This document shows positions 34,207 to 44,898 of a DNA stretch of 64,000 nt, in pieces; position 1 is the first letter of the stretch; each line of letters opens with the position of its first letter. The notes under the pieces were generated by a model. That model ran no database searches and had not been told where the DNA came from. It saw only the letters and a program-made list of their open reading frames with translations. Source of the stretch: Camellia lanceoleosa (Eukaryota; Streptophyta; Magnoliopsida; Ericales; Theaceae). Where the stretch lies: contig CM045761.1 of the NCBI GenBank assembly GCA_025200525.1, forward strand, positions 80,815,551-80,879,550, given 5' to 3'. Position numbers and translations under genes: made by a program.

Positions 34207-37200
34207 AAGTCTATCGGCACTTGATCAATGAACTTGCGGGGGATAATGTGACCATATGATCAGGGGATGAACCACCTGCGGGTGGCGCTCAGTTTACTCT
34301 GGATGTGGCGTTTGGCACGTACTGTTTTGAACATTTGCGAATGTTAGTTTTTGTGTACATTTTGACTTGGGTTTTGGGTCAGTCTTGTTGTTTTATTTTG
34401 AGTCTGCTCCTTTGTTTTGAGTCAGTCTTCCCATACTGAGTCAGTTGGGTCTGTCTTGTTATGTCGAGTCAGTCCTGTTTTGTTAGAGTTGGGTGATTTC
34501 GAGGGTGTTACCTCAAACATCACCATTTTGTTTTGTATTTGTCTTTTTGCTTTCTTTTGAGTCTGTTTCTGCCTTGGAGCCAGTTACACCAAAAGATCTG
34601 AATGAAACAACAATGGTTTTTCATGCCTTTGTGCTTGCTTCAGCCGTGTGCCAGTTGTGCCAGAAAATCTTGGAATGAACCGGCAGTACTTTTCACCTGC
34701 TCTTCTGTGCCTTTTAAGTCATTGTAATGACCTGAGTTTTTCAAAACTTTTTGAACACTGCGGTGAAAACAAAGAGGAAGGAATTCCTCGGGATTTGCAA
34801 AACTTTGATCAACTGAGAGAAAGAGAGGCATGCTAAGCCCTTAATGAGTGAAATCATGCTTGTTAGTGTGAGTACTGAGAAGGACCCTAGCTTTGATCTA
34901 GATTGGTTCCACACCATCTTCAGCACGAGCGATTCGTCGCCTTCTTAAAAACTTTCAAAAATTCAAAAAATGTTTTGCGCAGTCCTACGAAGACTTGTGT
35001 GGAATCGCTCTTGAGATTGTGCAGCTTAGGATCGCTCTCAGCCTCAAGATTCAATCCCTTTGCTCTCGAAAAACTTTGACCTTGGGTTCAGAGTATTCAA
35101 CGATCAACCATCAAGAGAGGCCTGTGTGGCCAGATTTTGAAGCAACCCTCGAACAAAAGGCACCAAAGTCAGATCAAAAAGATCAGATCTCATCAGAAGA
35201 AGCTTGTGAAGCTAGAACGGAAGCACCCCTCGAACTAGGGGCACAAATGTCCAATGCGCTCGAAGAGCCGAAGATGGATTCTTCTATAAATCAATACAAT
35301 AGCCACTCTTCTGGATACGGATGGCTTCAAAACCCTAAAACCATTTGGCATGGACTTGTTACACTTTTACCCTTTGAGAGGCTTGCTGGGCCGAAAACCC
35401 GGAAAGGCGACCCAGGCAAAAGTTAGAGCAAGAGAAAAATACAAAGAAAAGAAGAAAGATAAAAAAATACAAGGAAAAGAAAAGAAAAGAAAAGAAAAAT
35501 ACAAAAATGCAGAAGAAATGAAAAGAGAAAAAATGCAAAAAAAAATCTAAACAAAAAAATTGAAAAGAAAAGAAAAACATAGCTCGCAAGGTCGAAAACC
35601 TACAACGGGCGCCTTGGCAAAAGTTAGAGCGCAAAAGGAGAGGTTAAATACCCGAGTGTACCTTAACCCCGAACTACGTAAGGCTTGATTCCCATGTTTG
35701 GGATACGTAGGCAACTTCACTTTGAAGTCCAGCCACAAACACCTCCAAATCAAGTGTGTCCATGTATTGGTTTTGATGATCCTCGCCTTCTCTGTATCCG
35801 AGAGTTCGGTTGTGATCATTACCATAAAGATCGTTCTACTACCGCGGTGCCATTCAAACAAAGGGCAACTTTCCGCTGCCATTCAACGATCATGGTGCCA
35901 TTCAAACAAGGGGCAACTTTCCGTTGCCATGCGGTATCCTTTAGACAAGGGGCAATTTTCCATTGTTATGGATTCGAGGTTGCGCATCTCGAGGGTAGGT
36001 TCCGTGCTCATTGAGCAGTGGCCGTTTGCAAAAACAGTTTTTGAGAATTTTTATTGAGGTTGACTATTCTCTCGAAAATCACTCCATTTTTCCAAAACTG
36101 GACCATCTCTTGGACCCAAAAAAGGAAAATTTTCAGTGCTTACAACCTGACTTGCATGATTTCAAATCAAAAATTGAACAAGCATGTTAATCTAACTCTC
36201 ATATTGATCAAAATTGTTTTAGTAGAAAGCAAAAACAAAAAATGGTCAAAATGATGAACTAGGGGCATAGTTGAGTCAGGTGTTCTGTCTTTTCCCCTTT
36301 GTCAAAATACTCGCCAGAAAAGGCACCATACTTGCCAAGAAGGGCACTCTACCTGCCAAAAAAGGGCACCACTGAAGCTAACCACAAAAGGGCTAAAAGC
36401 TCTACCACCCTCCAAGCAGCGAGGTATCGAGCCAAGTGCAAAGCACGAACTGGAATGGGGCAAGATATTCCACTCCATCATCTGGACAGATCTAACCATG
36501 TCCAAACTCCCCAGTAGAGCATCGTCAACCGATGTTAGCTGCAGATTTGCTACACACCTAATTGTAGCGCAGCCCCTCTGTGGAAGAAACTCACTATTGT
36601 GAACAAGAAGAAGAATCTAGCGGAATGCTAGGGGCAAGAGCCCACAACTTTCTGTTTATCCATCAATCACCTAGGGGAGGGATAAAAAATGAGAGATTGA
36701 AGAATAGAGAGATGTACGATGAGAGAAAAACGAGAAAAGGGTTTTGAAAGAAAAATCGAGCTTGAGGGCCGAGTGATGTGAGAATCACAAATAAGAAAAG
36801 GGTGGGAAATAATACCCGGTGAAACAGGCTCCCTGTGCGCATTTGAGTCTTTCGTTGTGTTTTGTTTGTCTCGATTCTTGTTTTGAGTCGTTTCAAGTGT
36901 CAATAGATGTGTTTAGGTTGTTTACCTTTATTTTCCATTGTTGGGTCGTCTTTGCTATGTTCAGTTGTAGGCTCAATACCTGGTCGAGAACTCATTTTCT
37001 CAATTTCAAAATAATTTGTTGTGTGCTCAGAGTGCTGTGCCATTCTCCACATTTGTGCAAAAAAGGAATTTGTTCTTTCGAAAACTGTGGGGTTTAAACC
37101 CAGGTCATGTGAGAACAGTGAAATCAAGGCCTATCTGAAGCTATATAGGCTATGGACTGCAAAGCAAAAGGAAAGTAGGGCAGCAGAGTATCGGGATTGC

Positions 37201-37487
37201 TACTGATAACCCCCCTCCTTTTTCTTGAGGTCGATGCACCACCTGCGCCCTTATTCAGGGTCAACTATATGATTTGGCACCTTCATTATTCAAGATATCG
37301 TAAGAAAACGCGCTTTTGAAACATTAGTAGGCTTTCGAGTTGACCTCAGGCCGTATCTTTTTGAGCGACGCTCTGTACGAGCGAGGAACATCCCTTCCCG
37401 TATCCTTTTGCATCTTATGAACTACACAACACGCTTCGATTGTACTGTGTTGTAATGATGTGTTCGAGTCTCTTTTTATACATATTG
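34207..37487 (+). other. Element C long non-coding internal region
   Basis: No pol domain on either strand. An open stretch of ~140 codons (34995-35426) starts at TTG and matches nothing I know. 35427-35580 is a purine-rich GAAAA tract. 35655-35715 contains CCCCGAACTACGTAAGGC and GGGATACGTAGGCAAC, a block I associate with the 3' non-coding DNA of Ogre/Tat elements (by recall). 35845-35965 is a short tandem repeat. 36300-36370 has repeats of a TTGCCAAGAAGGGCAC type. The rest shows no structure I can name. Confidence 0.55.
35845..35965 (+). repeat. Tandem repeat, three units
   Basis: Three units containing CATTCAAACAAGGGGCAACT then TTCCGTTGCCAT, the last degenerate (TTTAGACAAGGGGCAATTTT). Unit length is about 40-55 bp. 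Confidence 0.75.
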
Positions 37488-38572
37488 CCTGCGTAGACCA
37501 CATGCTTATATTCAATTTCATTGCTTGCGTAGACCGCATATTTGTAATCGCTTTCATTGCCTGCGTAGACCGCATGCTTATATTCAATTTCATTACTTGC
37601 GTAGACCGCATGTCTTGTTTGCATAGACCGCATGTTTATAATCAAATTCGTTACTTGCGTAGACCGCATGTTTATAATCAAATTCATCACTTGCGTAGAC
37701 CGCATGTTTATAATCAAATTCATTTGCTTGCGTAGACCGCATGTTTTACTTGCGTAGACAGCATGTTTTGCTTGCGGAGACCACATGTTTCACTTGCGTA
37801 AACCGCGTGTTTTGCTTGCGTAGACCACATATTTATAACTAATTACACAACTTGCGTAGACCGCATGTGTATATTCAATTCCATTACCTGCGTAGACCGC
37901 ATGTTTTGCTTGCGTAGACCGCATGTTTTACTTGCGTAAACCGCATGTTTCACTTGCGTAGACCGCATGTTTATAACTAATTACACTACTTGCGTAGACC
38001 GTATGTGTATATTCAATTCCATTACCTGCGTAGACCGCATGTTTTGCTTGCGTAGACCGCATGTTTTGCTTGCGTAGACCGCATGTTTATAACTAATTAC
38101 ACTACTTGCGTAGACCGCATGTGTATATTCAATTCCATTACCTGCGTAGACAGCATTTTTTGCTTGCGTAGACCGCATGTTTATAACTAATTACACTACT
38201 TGCGTAGACCGCATGTGTATATTCAATTCAATTACCTGCGTAGACCGCATGTTTTGCTTGCGTAGACCGCATGTTTATTACTAATTACACTACTTGCGTA
38301 GACCACATGTGTATATTCAATTCCATTACCTGTGTAGACTGCATGTTTTGCTTGCGTAGACCGTATGTTTTACTTGCGTAGACCGCATGTTTGTAATCAA
38401 TGTTTTGCTTGCGTAGACCGCATGTTTATAATTAATTACACTACTTGCGTAGACCGCATGTTTGTAATCAATGTCTTTACTTGCGTGGACTGCATTCTTA
38501 TGTTCAATTTCATTGCTTGTGTAAACCGCATGCTCGTGTTCAATTTCGTTGCCTGCGTAGACCGCATGCTCC
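37488..38572 (+). repeat. 36-unit TGCGTAGACCGCATG array before 3' LTR of C
   Basis: I count 36 copies of a 15-bp core TGCGTAGACCGCATG, most exact or with one change, at 20-45 bp spacing. Core ends TGCG and CGCA can pair as a 4-bp stem with loop TAGAC. Spacers recur in a set order (TTTATAACTAATTACACTAC; TGTATATTCAATTCCATTAC; TTTTGCT), giving a higher-order period of about 93-117 bp from 37834 to 38440. It lies in the 3' untranslated part of the element, 500 bp before the 3' LTR. Peptides translated from it (HAVYAS, MRSTQ) only reflect the repeat. Confidence 0.95.
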
Positions 38573-39072
38573 ACTTACATGTCTGTGCCTTCACAGCATT
38601 GTTATGCTTCCCACTTGCTTTGTGTTGTCACGCATTTTCAAGTACATTAATATGCATGTTGCTAACCGCATTGTACCTGTTAAGTTTGTTTTCTTTGCAG
38701 GCACGATATTGTATGTACGGTTCATTTGCGACTGGTGGAACCAAACGAACCGGACAGGTATTATATCCTCCGCGTGAGACGTATCGAGAATCGCATAATT
38801 CTCTTACATCCTTTCTGCATTGCAGTGTAGTTTGGTGTATGCTAGCTTAAAACTGTTGCGTGTGTGCTTCATTACAGCTTTCTTTGCATGATCATAAGTT
38901 ATGCCCGGCTCTGTGCATCGTCTTGCATTTTGCCCCTGCCTTCGGGTGCATATCTTGTTTGTCTTGCATGTTTGTCTAAGTCTTCAGCCTTGTCAAAAAT
39001 GGGTCGTCTCTGGGCTTTGACAATCACTCCCGTCATTGTTATGACTTTCGAGTTCTGTCAAAGAGGGGCAAC
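38573..39072 (+). other. Element C 3' untranslated end and polypurine tract
   Basis: Non-coding DNA between the array and the 3' LTR. It ends in AAAGAGGGGCAAC (39060-39072), the polypurine tract, directly before TGTAGACA. Confidence 0.7.
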
Positions 39073-39477
39073 TGTAGACAACCCATTTTTGACCGTCCTC
39101 AAGACTTGGACGTCACCGTTTGAACACTCGGTGATTATCCATGTTTGTGTTCGTCTTGAGTTCCCGGAGGTCTCGGCTACGTGCCTTGCCTCAGGATCTC
39201 TCGATTCGACTGTTTTGTGTCTGGTTTTGCACCAAACACTTGCGTTTTGCCTTTAAGGGACAGAGTAGGGCATGTGGGCCATCCCCACACCTCACCGGCC
39301 ATGGCTTGAGGCCACCGGCCCTATTTTCTTGCCACTGGCCATTGGTGATGGCCGGTCGGCATTATTGGTGGTCGATCGGCATCTTTTGTGGTCGGTCGGC
39401 CATCTCTGTTGGCCAATTGGCTCTTTTTCTGGCCGAGACCTCTTCTTGGGGAGGCTTGACCCTTTTGACCCCCCTGT

Positions 39478-39680
39478 TTTAGCTTCTTGAGGAAGTTTGA
39501 ACTTTTTGAACCTTGGTTTTAGCTTCTCCAACAAGCTTGAACCTTTTTAGCTTCTCCAAGAAGCTTGACCCTTTATAGCTTCTCCAAGAAGCTTGAACCT
39601 TTTTAGCTTCTTAGAGAAGCTTGCACCTTTCTAGCTTCCAAGAGAAGCTTGCACCTTGTTAGCTTCTCTTAGAAGCTTGG
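39478..39680 (+). repeat. AAGCTT palindrome array, seven units, 3' LTR of C
   Basis: Counterpart of 28340-28592 with two units fewer and several base changes (CAACAAGCTT, TTAGAGAAGC). Confidence 0.88.
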
Positions 39681-40194
39681 CACCTTGCCTTGTCTATATA
39701 AGGAGAGCTTCTCCTTCTATTTGAGGGGTTAGAAAATCTGATATATATAGAATATATATCACTCTATATATATATATATATATATCTCTCTCTCTACATT
39801 TGTATGTGTTAGAGTGCTCCAAAGTGAGTGATTCTTGGCCCCTTTGCACCACAACTCCTAAGCACACACCTCCATCATCAACCTAAGAAGCTTGGAGGCC
39901 ATTTTCAGAGGCTAAGGGACTGGTTTTTGATCTAAGAAGCCGCTGGTTTCGTTGGTCTACAAGGGTGAGCCTTTAACCCTCTTTTATTCCCCGTTTCTGC
40001 ACCAGCTTTTAGCCTGTCTTTCTTACTGTTTTGAGCTTTGTGTATAACATAAAAAAGTTCTGTTTTTTTTTTTGTGTTTAAGATACTTTATTAAGGACAC
40101 TTTTGTGTTTGGGGTCGTTTACCCCCTCTTAGGCCTTGTTTGGCCCCATTTTGGGTTATTTTTGGTGAACTTTGGGACCACCTTGTTTGGGCCT

Positions 40195-40232
40195 CCTCAC
40201 CACTGAAATCTTGAGGGATTTCAGTGGTGAGG
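40195..40232 (+). promoter_or_regulatory. Conserved hairpin H1, 3' LTR of C
   Basis: Identical to H1 of the 5' LTR: 16-bp perfect stem with loop TTGAGG. Confidence 0.85.
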
Positions 40233-41432
40233 ATGGTGGTTTAGGGTCCTAAGAAGGAGAGGGCCACCCCCTCTCCTTGTTGTCTTCAAAAAGTGCCATT
40301 TTGGCCTCATGTGTGAGCATCATTTTTAAGTTCACGTTGGCCATGTCTTAGGTGTTATTTGTGCTTATTTTGCCATGATATAGCACTATTTTTACTTGGT
40401 TTAGACACACCATGCATGCTTAGCATACTTGTCTTGTAATGCCATGAAATTGCCTTAACATGCTTTGTGCTTTGAGCCTTGTTTCTAGTATGATTTTGGC
40501 TTAACTTTGTGAAGCTTTTACGCATATTTTGGCATGCTTAAGGTCTGTTTTTGGTTGCTTAGGCCATCTAGGGCTTGCTTTGTATAGCTACCATGCAACC
40601 TCTCTTGTATGCCTTGAGTATTGACCCCTCTAGCATGCTTTACTTGCTTCATTTCAGTGGTTTGGAACCACTTATCATGTCATTTCAGTCCTCATGGTAT
40701 GCTTGTATGCTTGCATTTGATGCCCCTTTAATAGTTTGTAAGGTTGTCATCTTATGCTCCATATTTGGCCCCTTTTGTATGCTCCCATGTTTAGGCCATT
40801 TAGATGCCATCTAGGTGTGCCTTTACCCTTGCTTTGGTCTGCCTTGGGATGGTTTTGAGTCCCTATGGCCCTTTGAGGCTTGGCTGGCATGGCCATGGTT
40901 TAAGCCCCTTGGCTTGCCTTGAGTTTTAGACATTGTTGCATGCCATGCTTGTCTTGTTTACTTGGTTTGGCACCTTTTCTAACATGATTTCAGAGCTTTC
41001 TATGCATGCCATTTGTCCATGTTTATCCTCTTTTAAGTGTGCTTAAAAGTTGCCTTTTGATGCCCGGGAATTGGATCATGTATGCATGCATGCTTGTATG
41101 TGCATTTGGCCCTATTTCCATAGCTTTTGGCCGCTGTTTTGGGCTTAGTTGAGGGCTGCCCAAATTAGCTTAAGTCCACTCTTTACATGTTGTTACATTG
41201 CTTCATGCCTTTCATACTTGTTTGTTTAGGTTGTGTGCCTAATGTACATTACTTACTTGCATGCTCATATTGCATATTTAGCTCACATGCTTAGGTTGCA
41301 TTTGGCATGCATGCCTTGCCTCTTGAATCACCATGATTGAGGTTGGGTTCCTTATGTGTTTGTGTGCATTACATTTGACATTAAAATGCACAACTTAGCT
41401 TCTTGGGCCATCACGCATTGAAATGCACAATT

Positions 41433-44111
41433 CAATGTCAATGAATGCACAAATAACACATAAGAGCCTCCGCCTCTGTCATGCATGATCAAGAGGGTCG
41501 GCAACCGAAAAATGAGGCGCATTTCATCACTTCAAGTATGAAACGCCCCTCGTTTCTTGTGTTTGGATCAACATCCGATCCAAACACAATGCAATGCAAC
41601 AACATGCAAACACAATGCAATGAGACAACATGCAAACATAATGCAATGCAACAACATGCAAATAACATGAGCATGGCAAGTTAGAGTCCTTAAGCATTGA
41701 AACTAGTGAAGGACACAACGCAAGGGCTATGTAATGCAATACTCAATGAACCAAACCAACCTCAAACAAGCCTCATGCATGCCAAGACAATGGCCAAAAC
41801 ATGCTGAAAATGAAGTCCAAAAGCATATACAAGCATGCATACACATTGGCTCACAAACAAGGCATAAAGCATAACCCTTAAGAGCAATGAAAGGGTGATA
41901 AACATGGGAGCATAGCAAAGACATAAGCTCTGAAATTACATTCCAAATGATGCCAAATCATGCACATACCACAAATGAGGCATGCTAGGAGGCTCGAAGC
42001 TTAAGGCTATCAAAGGTACTTGTACCATAGCCATATCAAGCAAGCCCCAAAGGGCCAAGGTGACTCAAAACAGTCCCAAGGCAGGTGGAAACAATGCCAA
42101 AACATGCATGGAATGGAGCTAACACATGCTAGAATGGAAGGCATAAAACATGACGCATGTAAGGCCAATGAGGGGGATTACACTGCACCTACCAAAATTA
42201 AGCATGAGGTGACTTCACCAACAAAAATTAGAGTTGTAACATGGTAAAATAACACCAAAAACATGCTGAGATAGTAGCCCAAAGGCTTAGGCAAGCATGC
42301 ATGCCAATTGGCTCACGATTGAGGCATAAAGCATAACCCTCCAAAAGCATTGAATGTGTAAAACATGAGGGAGTATGACTATACTACACGCACTGAAATC
42401 ATGTTAGAAATGAGGCCAAAGCATGCAAACATCTCAAGTAAGCCACGGTAGAGACTATGACACTCAAAGCTAGTGAGCAAGATTGCACTATGGCTATTCA
42501 AAGTAAGGCATGCATGACCAAAATCACTTAAAACAGACCTTAAGCATGGAAAAACACGAGTAAAAGCTTCCTGGAGTGGAGCCAAAAACATGCTAGAATG
42601 ATGGTCCAAAGCATGATGCATGTTAAGGCTATAGGGAGGATTGCATTACAAGGTTAGGAATCATGCAAGAGGCAATCAAACCGACCCAAAAGAGAGCTAT
42701 ATCATGGCAAAACAAGGCCTAAAACATGCTAAGATAGAGGCCCAAGAAGGTAGAAAAACATGCTAAGTTGGTGAGCCATCAACACAAGCACACAAGAGAA
42801 GAGGAGGGGGGGACAAACCCCACCCATTTGGGGCCTCAAAACACACTTTCCACCACTGAAATTCCTCTGGAATTCAGTGGTGAAAAGACCAAACAAAGGT
42901 GACCTCAAAGGCCTAAAAGGATAGCTCAAAACAAGGAAAAATAAGGCATAAAATGGGGATAGACCACCCCTAACACCAAAGAGGCCTAAACAAACACTTT
43001 AAGCACTTAAAAAAAAAAGTTTTTGTAGTTGCAAGTTAAGCCTAAAACATCATGCAAATAGGGCCAAATAAGCAATGAAAACAAAGTTTTAAAGAGGCTA
43101 AAGACTCACCCTTGAAGCACAACTTCAAAACAGCAACTTCAGAGGCAACAACCAAGCTAAAACCACTCAAATGCAACCTCCAAGAACCTCAGCTCAATAG
43201 TGAAGGTGCTTCACTAGGTGTTTGTGTGCAAAATTGTGAAGAAATGGCACTTTTGAGCACAAACAAACGCAAATATAGAGAGTGTGAGAAATATAGAGAG
43301 ATAAAGTAAACCTCAGCTCTGGAAATTTTTGTGAACCTGAAAAAGGGAGAGAGAGCCTCCCTCTTATAGAACCATGCAACCACAAGCTTGCTTGACAAGC
43401 CTAAACTTGTTGAATCCCTCCATACACGTATATGGATGATGTATTCAGTGGCCACCAACTGGCACAGCTGGCACCAAAAATATCTACAAAAGCAGAAAAA
43501 AGGCCATAGACCAGTTAAAGTGGTCGACCGACCACCTCCCCTAGTTGACCGACCACTAAAACTGGTCTACATGGAATAAAACTGGCTAGCAGGGGAGAAA
43601 AAGGGTCTACACAGAGAGTAGAAGGTAGTAGCAGGTTGTAGACCACTTAGGCTGGTCGACCGACCACCAAAAGTAGTCTACAAGGAAGAAAAGTGGTCTA
43701 CAGGGGAGAAAAGTGGTCTACACCCCTGTTCCACCATCAAGGCAAAGGATAACAAGGTTTGGTTCAAAAACAAACCAAAAAGGAAGCAAGACAAGAGTCC
43801 GCAAGGCGAGGCACTCAGCCAAAAGCCCCGAAAACTAGTCTATGGGCCACTACAAGTGGCCTACTAGAGGGAAAGGTAGCCTATGGCCACAAAAGTGACC
43901 TACAGGCCTCTGTCTCTCTCTAGGCAAAGGCGGCAAAGGCAGCAAGGCATGGTCCAAAAACTAGGCCAAAAGGAGAAAGTTAAGAGGTCCCGAGACAAGG
44001 CGCTCAGCCAAAGGCTCCGGAAACTCAAAACGGGCACAAACATGCCCAATCATCGAGCGCTCAATCAATGACGTTTGAGTCTTAAGGTCGGTCAAAAATG
44101 GGGTGTCTACA
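41433..44111 (-). mobile_element. LTR D, right piece (sense start of the LTR)
   Basis: Reverse-oriented. It ends on the plus strand with AAAATGGGGTGTCTACA, the complement of the LTR start, followed by GAGCC (44112-44116), which matches 26698-26702. About 450 bp of D between the two pieces, judged against the element C LTR, is missing. It contains GGTCGACC-rich DNA (43510-43670), a TATA-like box on the minus strand near 43362 and hairpin H1 at 42851-42882. It is clearly older and more diverged than C. Confidence 0.85.
42851..42882 (-). promoter_or_regulatory. Conserved hairpin H1 in LTR D, altered upper stem
   Basis: Arms CACCACTGAAATTCC and GGAATTCAGTGGTG around a 3-nt loop, with one bulged base. 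The lower stem matches C. The upper stem sequence differs from C on both sides but still pairs. Confidence 0.8.
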
Positions 44112-44116
44112 GAGCC

Positions 44117-44893
44117 CTCAATGTATTTTTTATCTGTGAAAATTACAAATCTGCTCAACACCAAATATATTTAGATCTGAACCATTACAAATCTGTTCAA
44201 TGTTATTACAGATCTATTTCATCATCAACAACAACATTCATCAACATTATCATCATCATCAACAACATCAGCAATAACCCAACAAACACAACTACAATAA
44301 CAACAACAACAACAACAACAAAAAATAGAACTCCGACGAGATCTAGAACAACAAATCAACTACAAAAAAAATAAAAGAAAGAAAGATCATATAATAAACA
44401 CAATATATACTTGTTGTTTGTTTCTCAAGAAAACACAACAGATATATATATATATATATAGAGAGAGTTTTAGAGAGATGGAGATAAATGATAGGGAAAT
44501 TTGAGGGAATGGGGTGATACAAAACCCTAACCCTAGGTAGACATGGCGATGAATCTGTAGATCTGAACAAAGAGAGTAAGTTAGTCGGAGTCGGAGTCAT
44601 TTTTTGCTTGAAAAGCATTGGTCATCGGAGATATTAACAAAATGTTTTCATCTGAAACAAATACACTATAAGAGAAAGAGATTAATAAAATTATTGAAAA
44701 AAATTTCTCATCCAAAGTAAAACCCTAGATTCATATTAAAAATGATGGACCCCGTTTGGTTAGCGAGAAAACTTATAAGAAAAGAAAATGAAAGCTTGAA
44801 AGTAAAAATTACCAAATCTTCGAGTCTTACCTCGAGCTCTAGAGTAGAGTAGTAGATCATGAAGCGAACTGTTTTCGAACCTAATTTCAATCT
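44117..44893. other. Pre-insertion DNA between D and B
   Basis: Contains a CAA/ATC-rich simple-sequence stretch (44210-44320), a TA/GA microsatellite (44444-44466) and the telomere-like motif ACCCTAACCCTAGG (44524-44537) seen in some plant 5' UTRs. No reliable ORF. It may be near-gene DNA split by element B. Confidence 0.4.
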
Positions 44894-44898
44894 GACCA

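Larger units (their letters stand above)
27934..41432 (+). mobile_element. Element C: non-autonomous Ogre/Tat-like retrotransposon
   Basis: About 13.5 kb inserted in LTR D. 5' LTR 27934-31860; internal region 31861-39072 with a Gag-C-terminal-like ORF, long non-coding stretches and a 36-unit repeat; PPT 39059-39072; 3' LTR from 39073, truncated at about 41432. No protease, RT, RNase H or integrase sequence is visible, so it must be moved by enzymes from a relative. Long LTRs, the Gag C-terminal motif and the 3' non-coding style point to the Tat/Ogre branch of plant Ty3/gypsy (family knowledge). The right end was lost in a rearrangement, so its target duplication cannot be checked. Confidence 0.85.
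39073..41432 (+). repeat. Element C 3' LTR, truncated
   Basis: Starts TGTAGACAACCC and follows the 5' LTR nearly base for base for about 2.35 kb. It has seven rather than nine AAGCTT units (39478-39680), TATA at 39695, an expanded TA run near 39765-39785, and hairpins H1 (40195-40232) and H2 (40254-40278). Identity with the 5' LTR stops at 41432; the last ~1.5 kb is gone and reverse-oriented LTR D follows. Confidence 0.88.

Noticed and set aside
34995..35426. 143-codon ORF in element C
   Set aside because: Starts at TTG, with no recognised motif and no support beyond its length. Kept only as a note in the region entry.
35359..35634. Phe-rich minus-strand ORF (membrane-like)
   Set aside because: Is the complement of the purine tract; no real protein.
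37488..38572. CRISPR-like array of short direct repeats with spacers
   Set aside because: Repeats are 15 bp, spacers are themselves repeated in order, and no cas genes are near. It lies inside a plant LTR element. It is a minisatellite.
37324..38574. ORFs with repeated peptides (MRSTQ, HAVYAS)
   Set aside because: They are only frames across the 15-bp array. Several frames are open at once, and none continues outside the repeat.
43883..44071. Lys/Arg-rich short ORF
   Set aside because: Inside LTR D; composition comes from A/G-rich repeat sequence.
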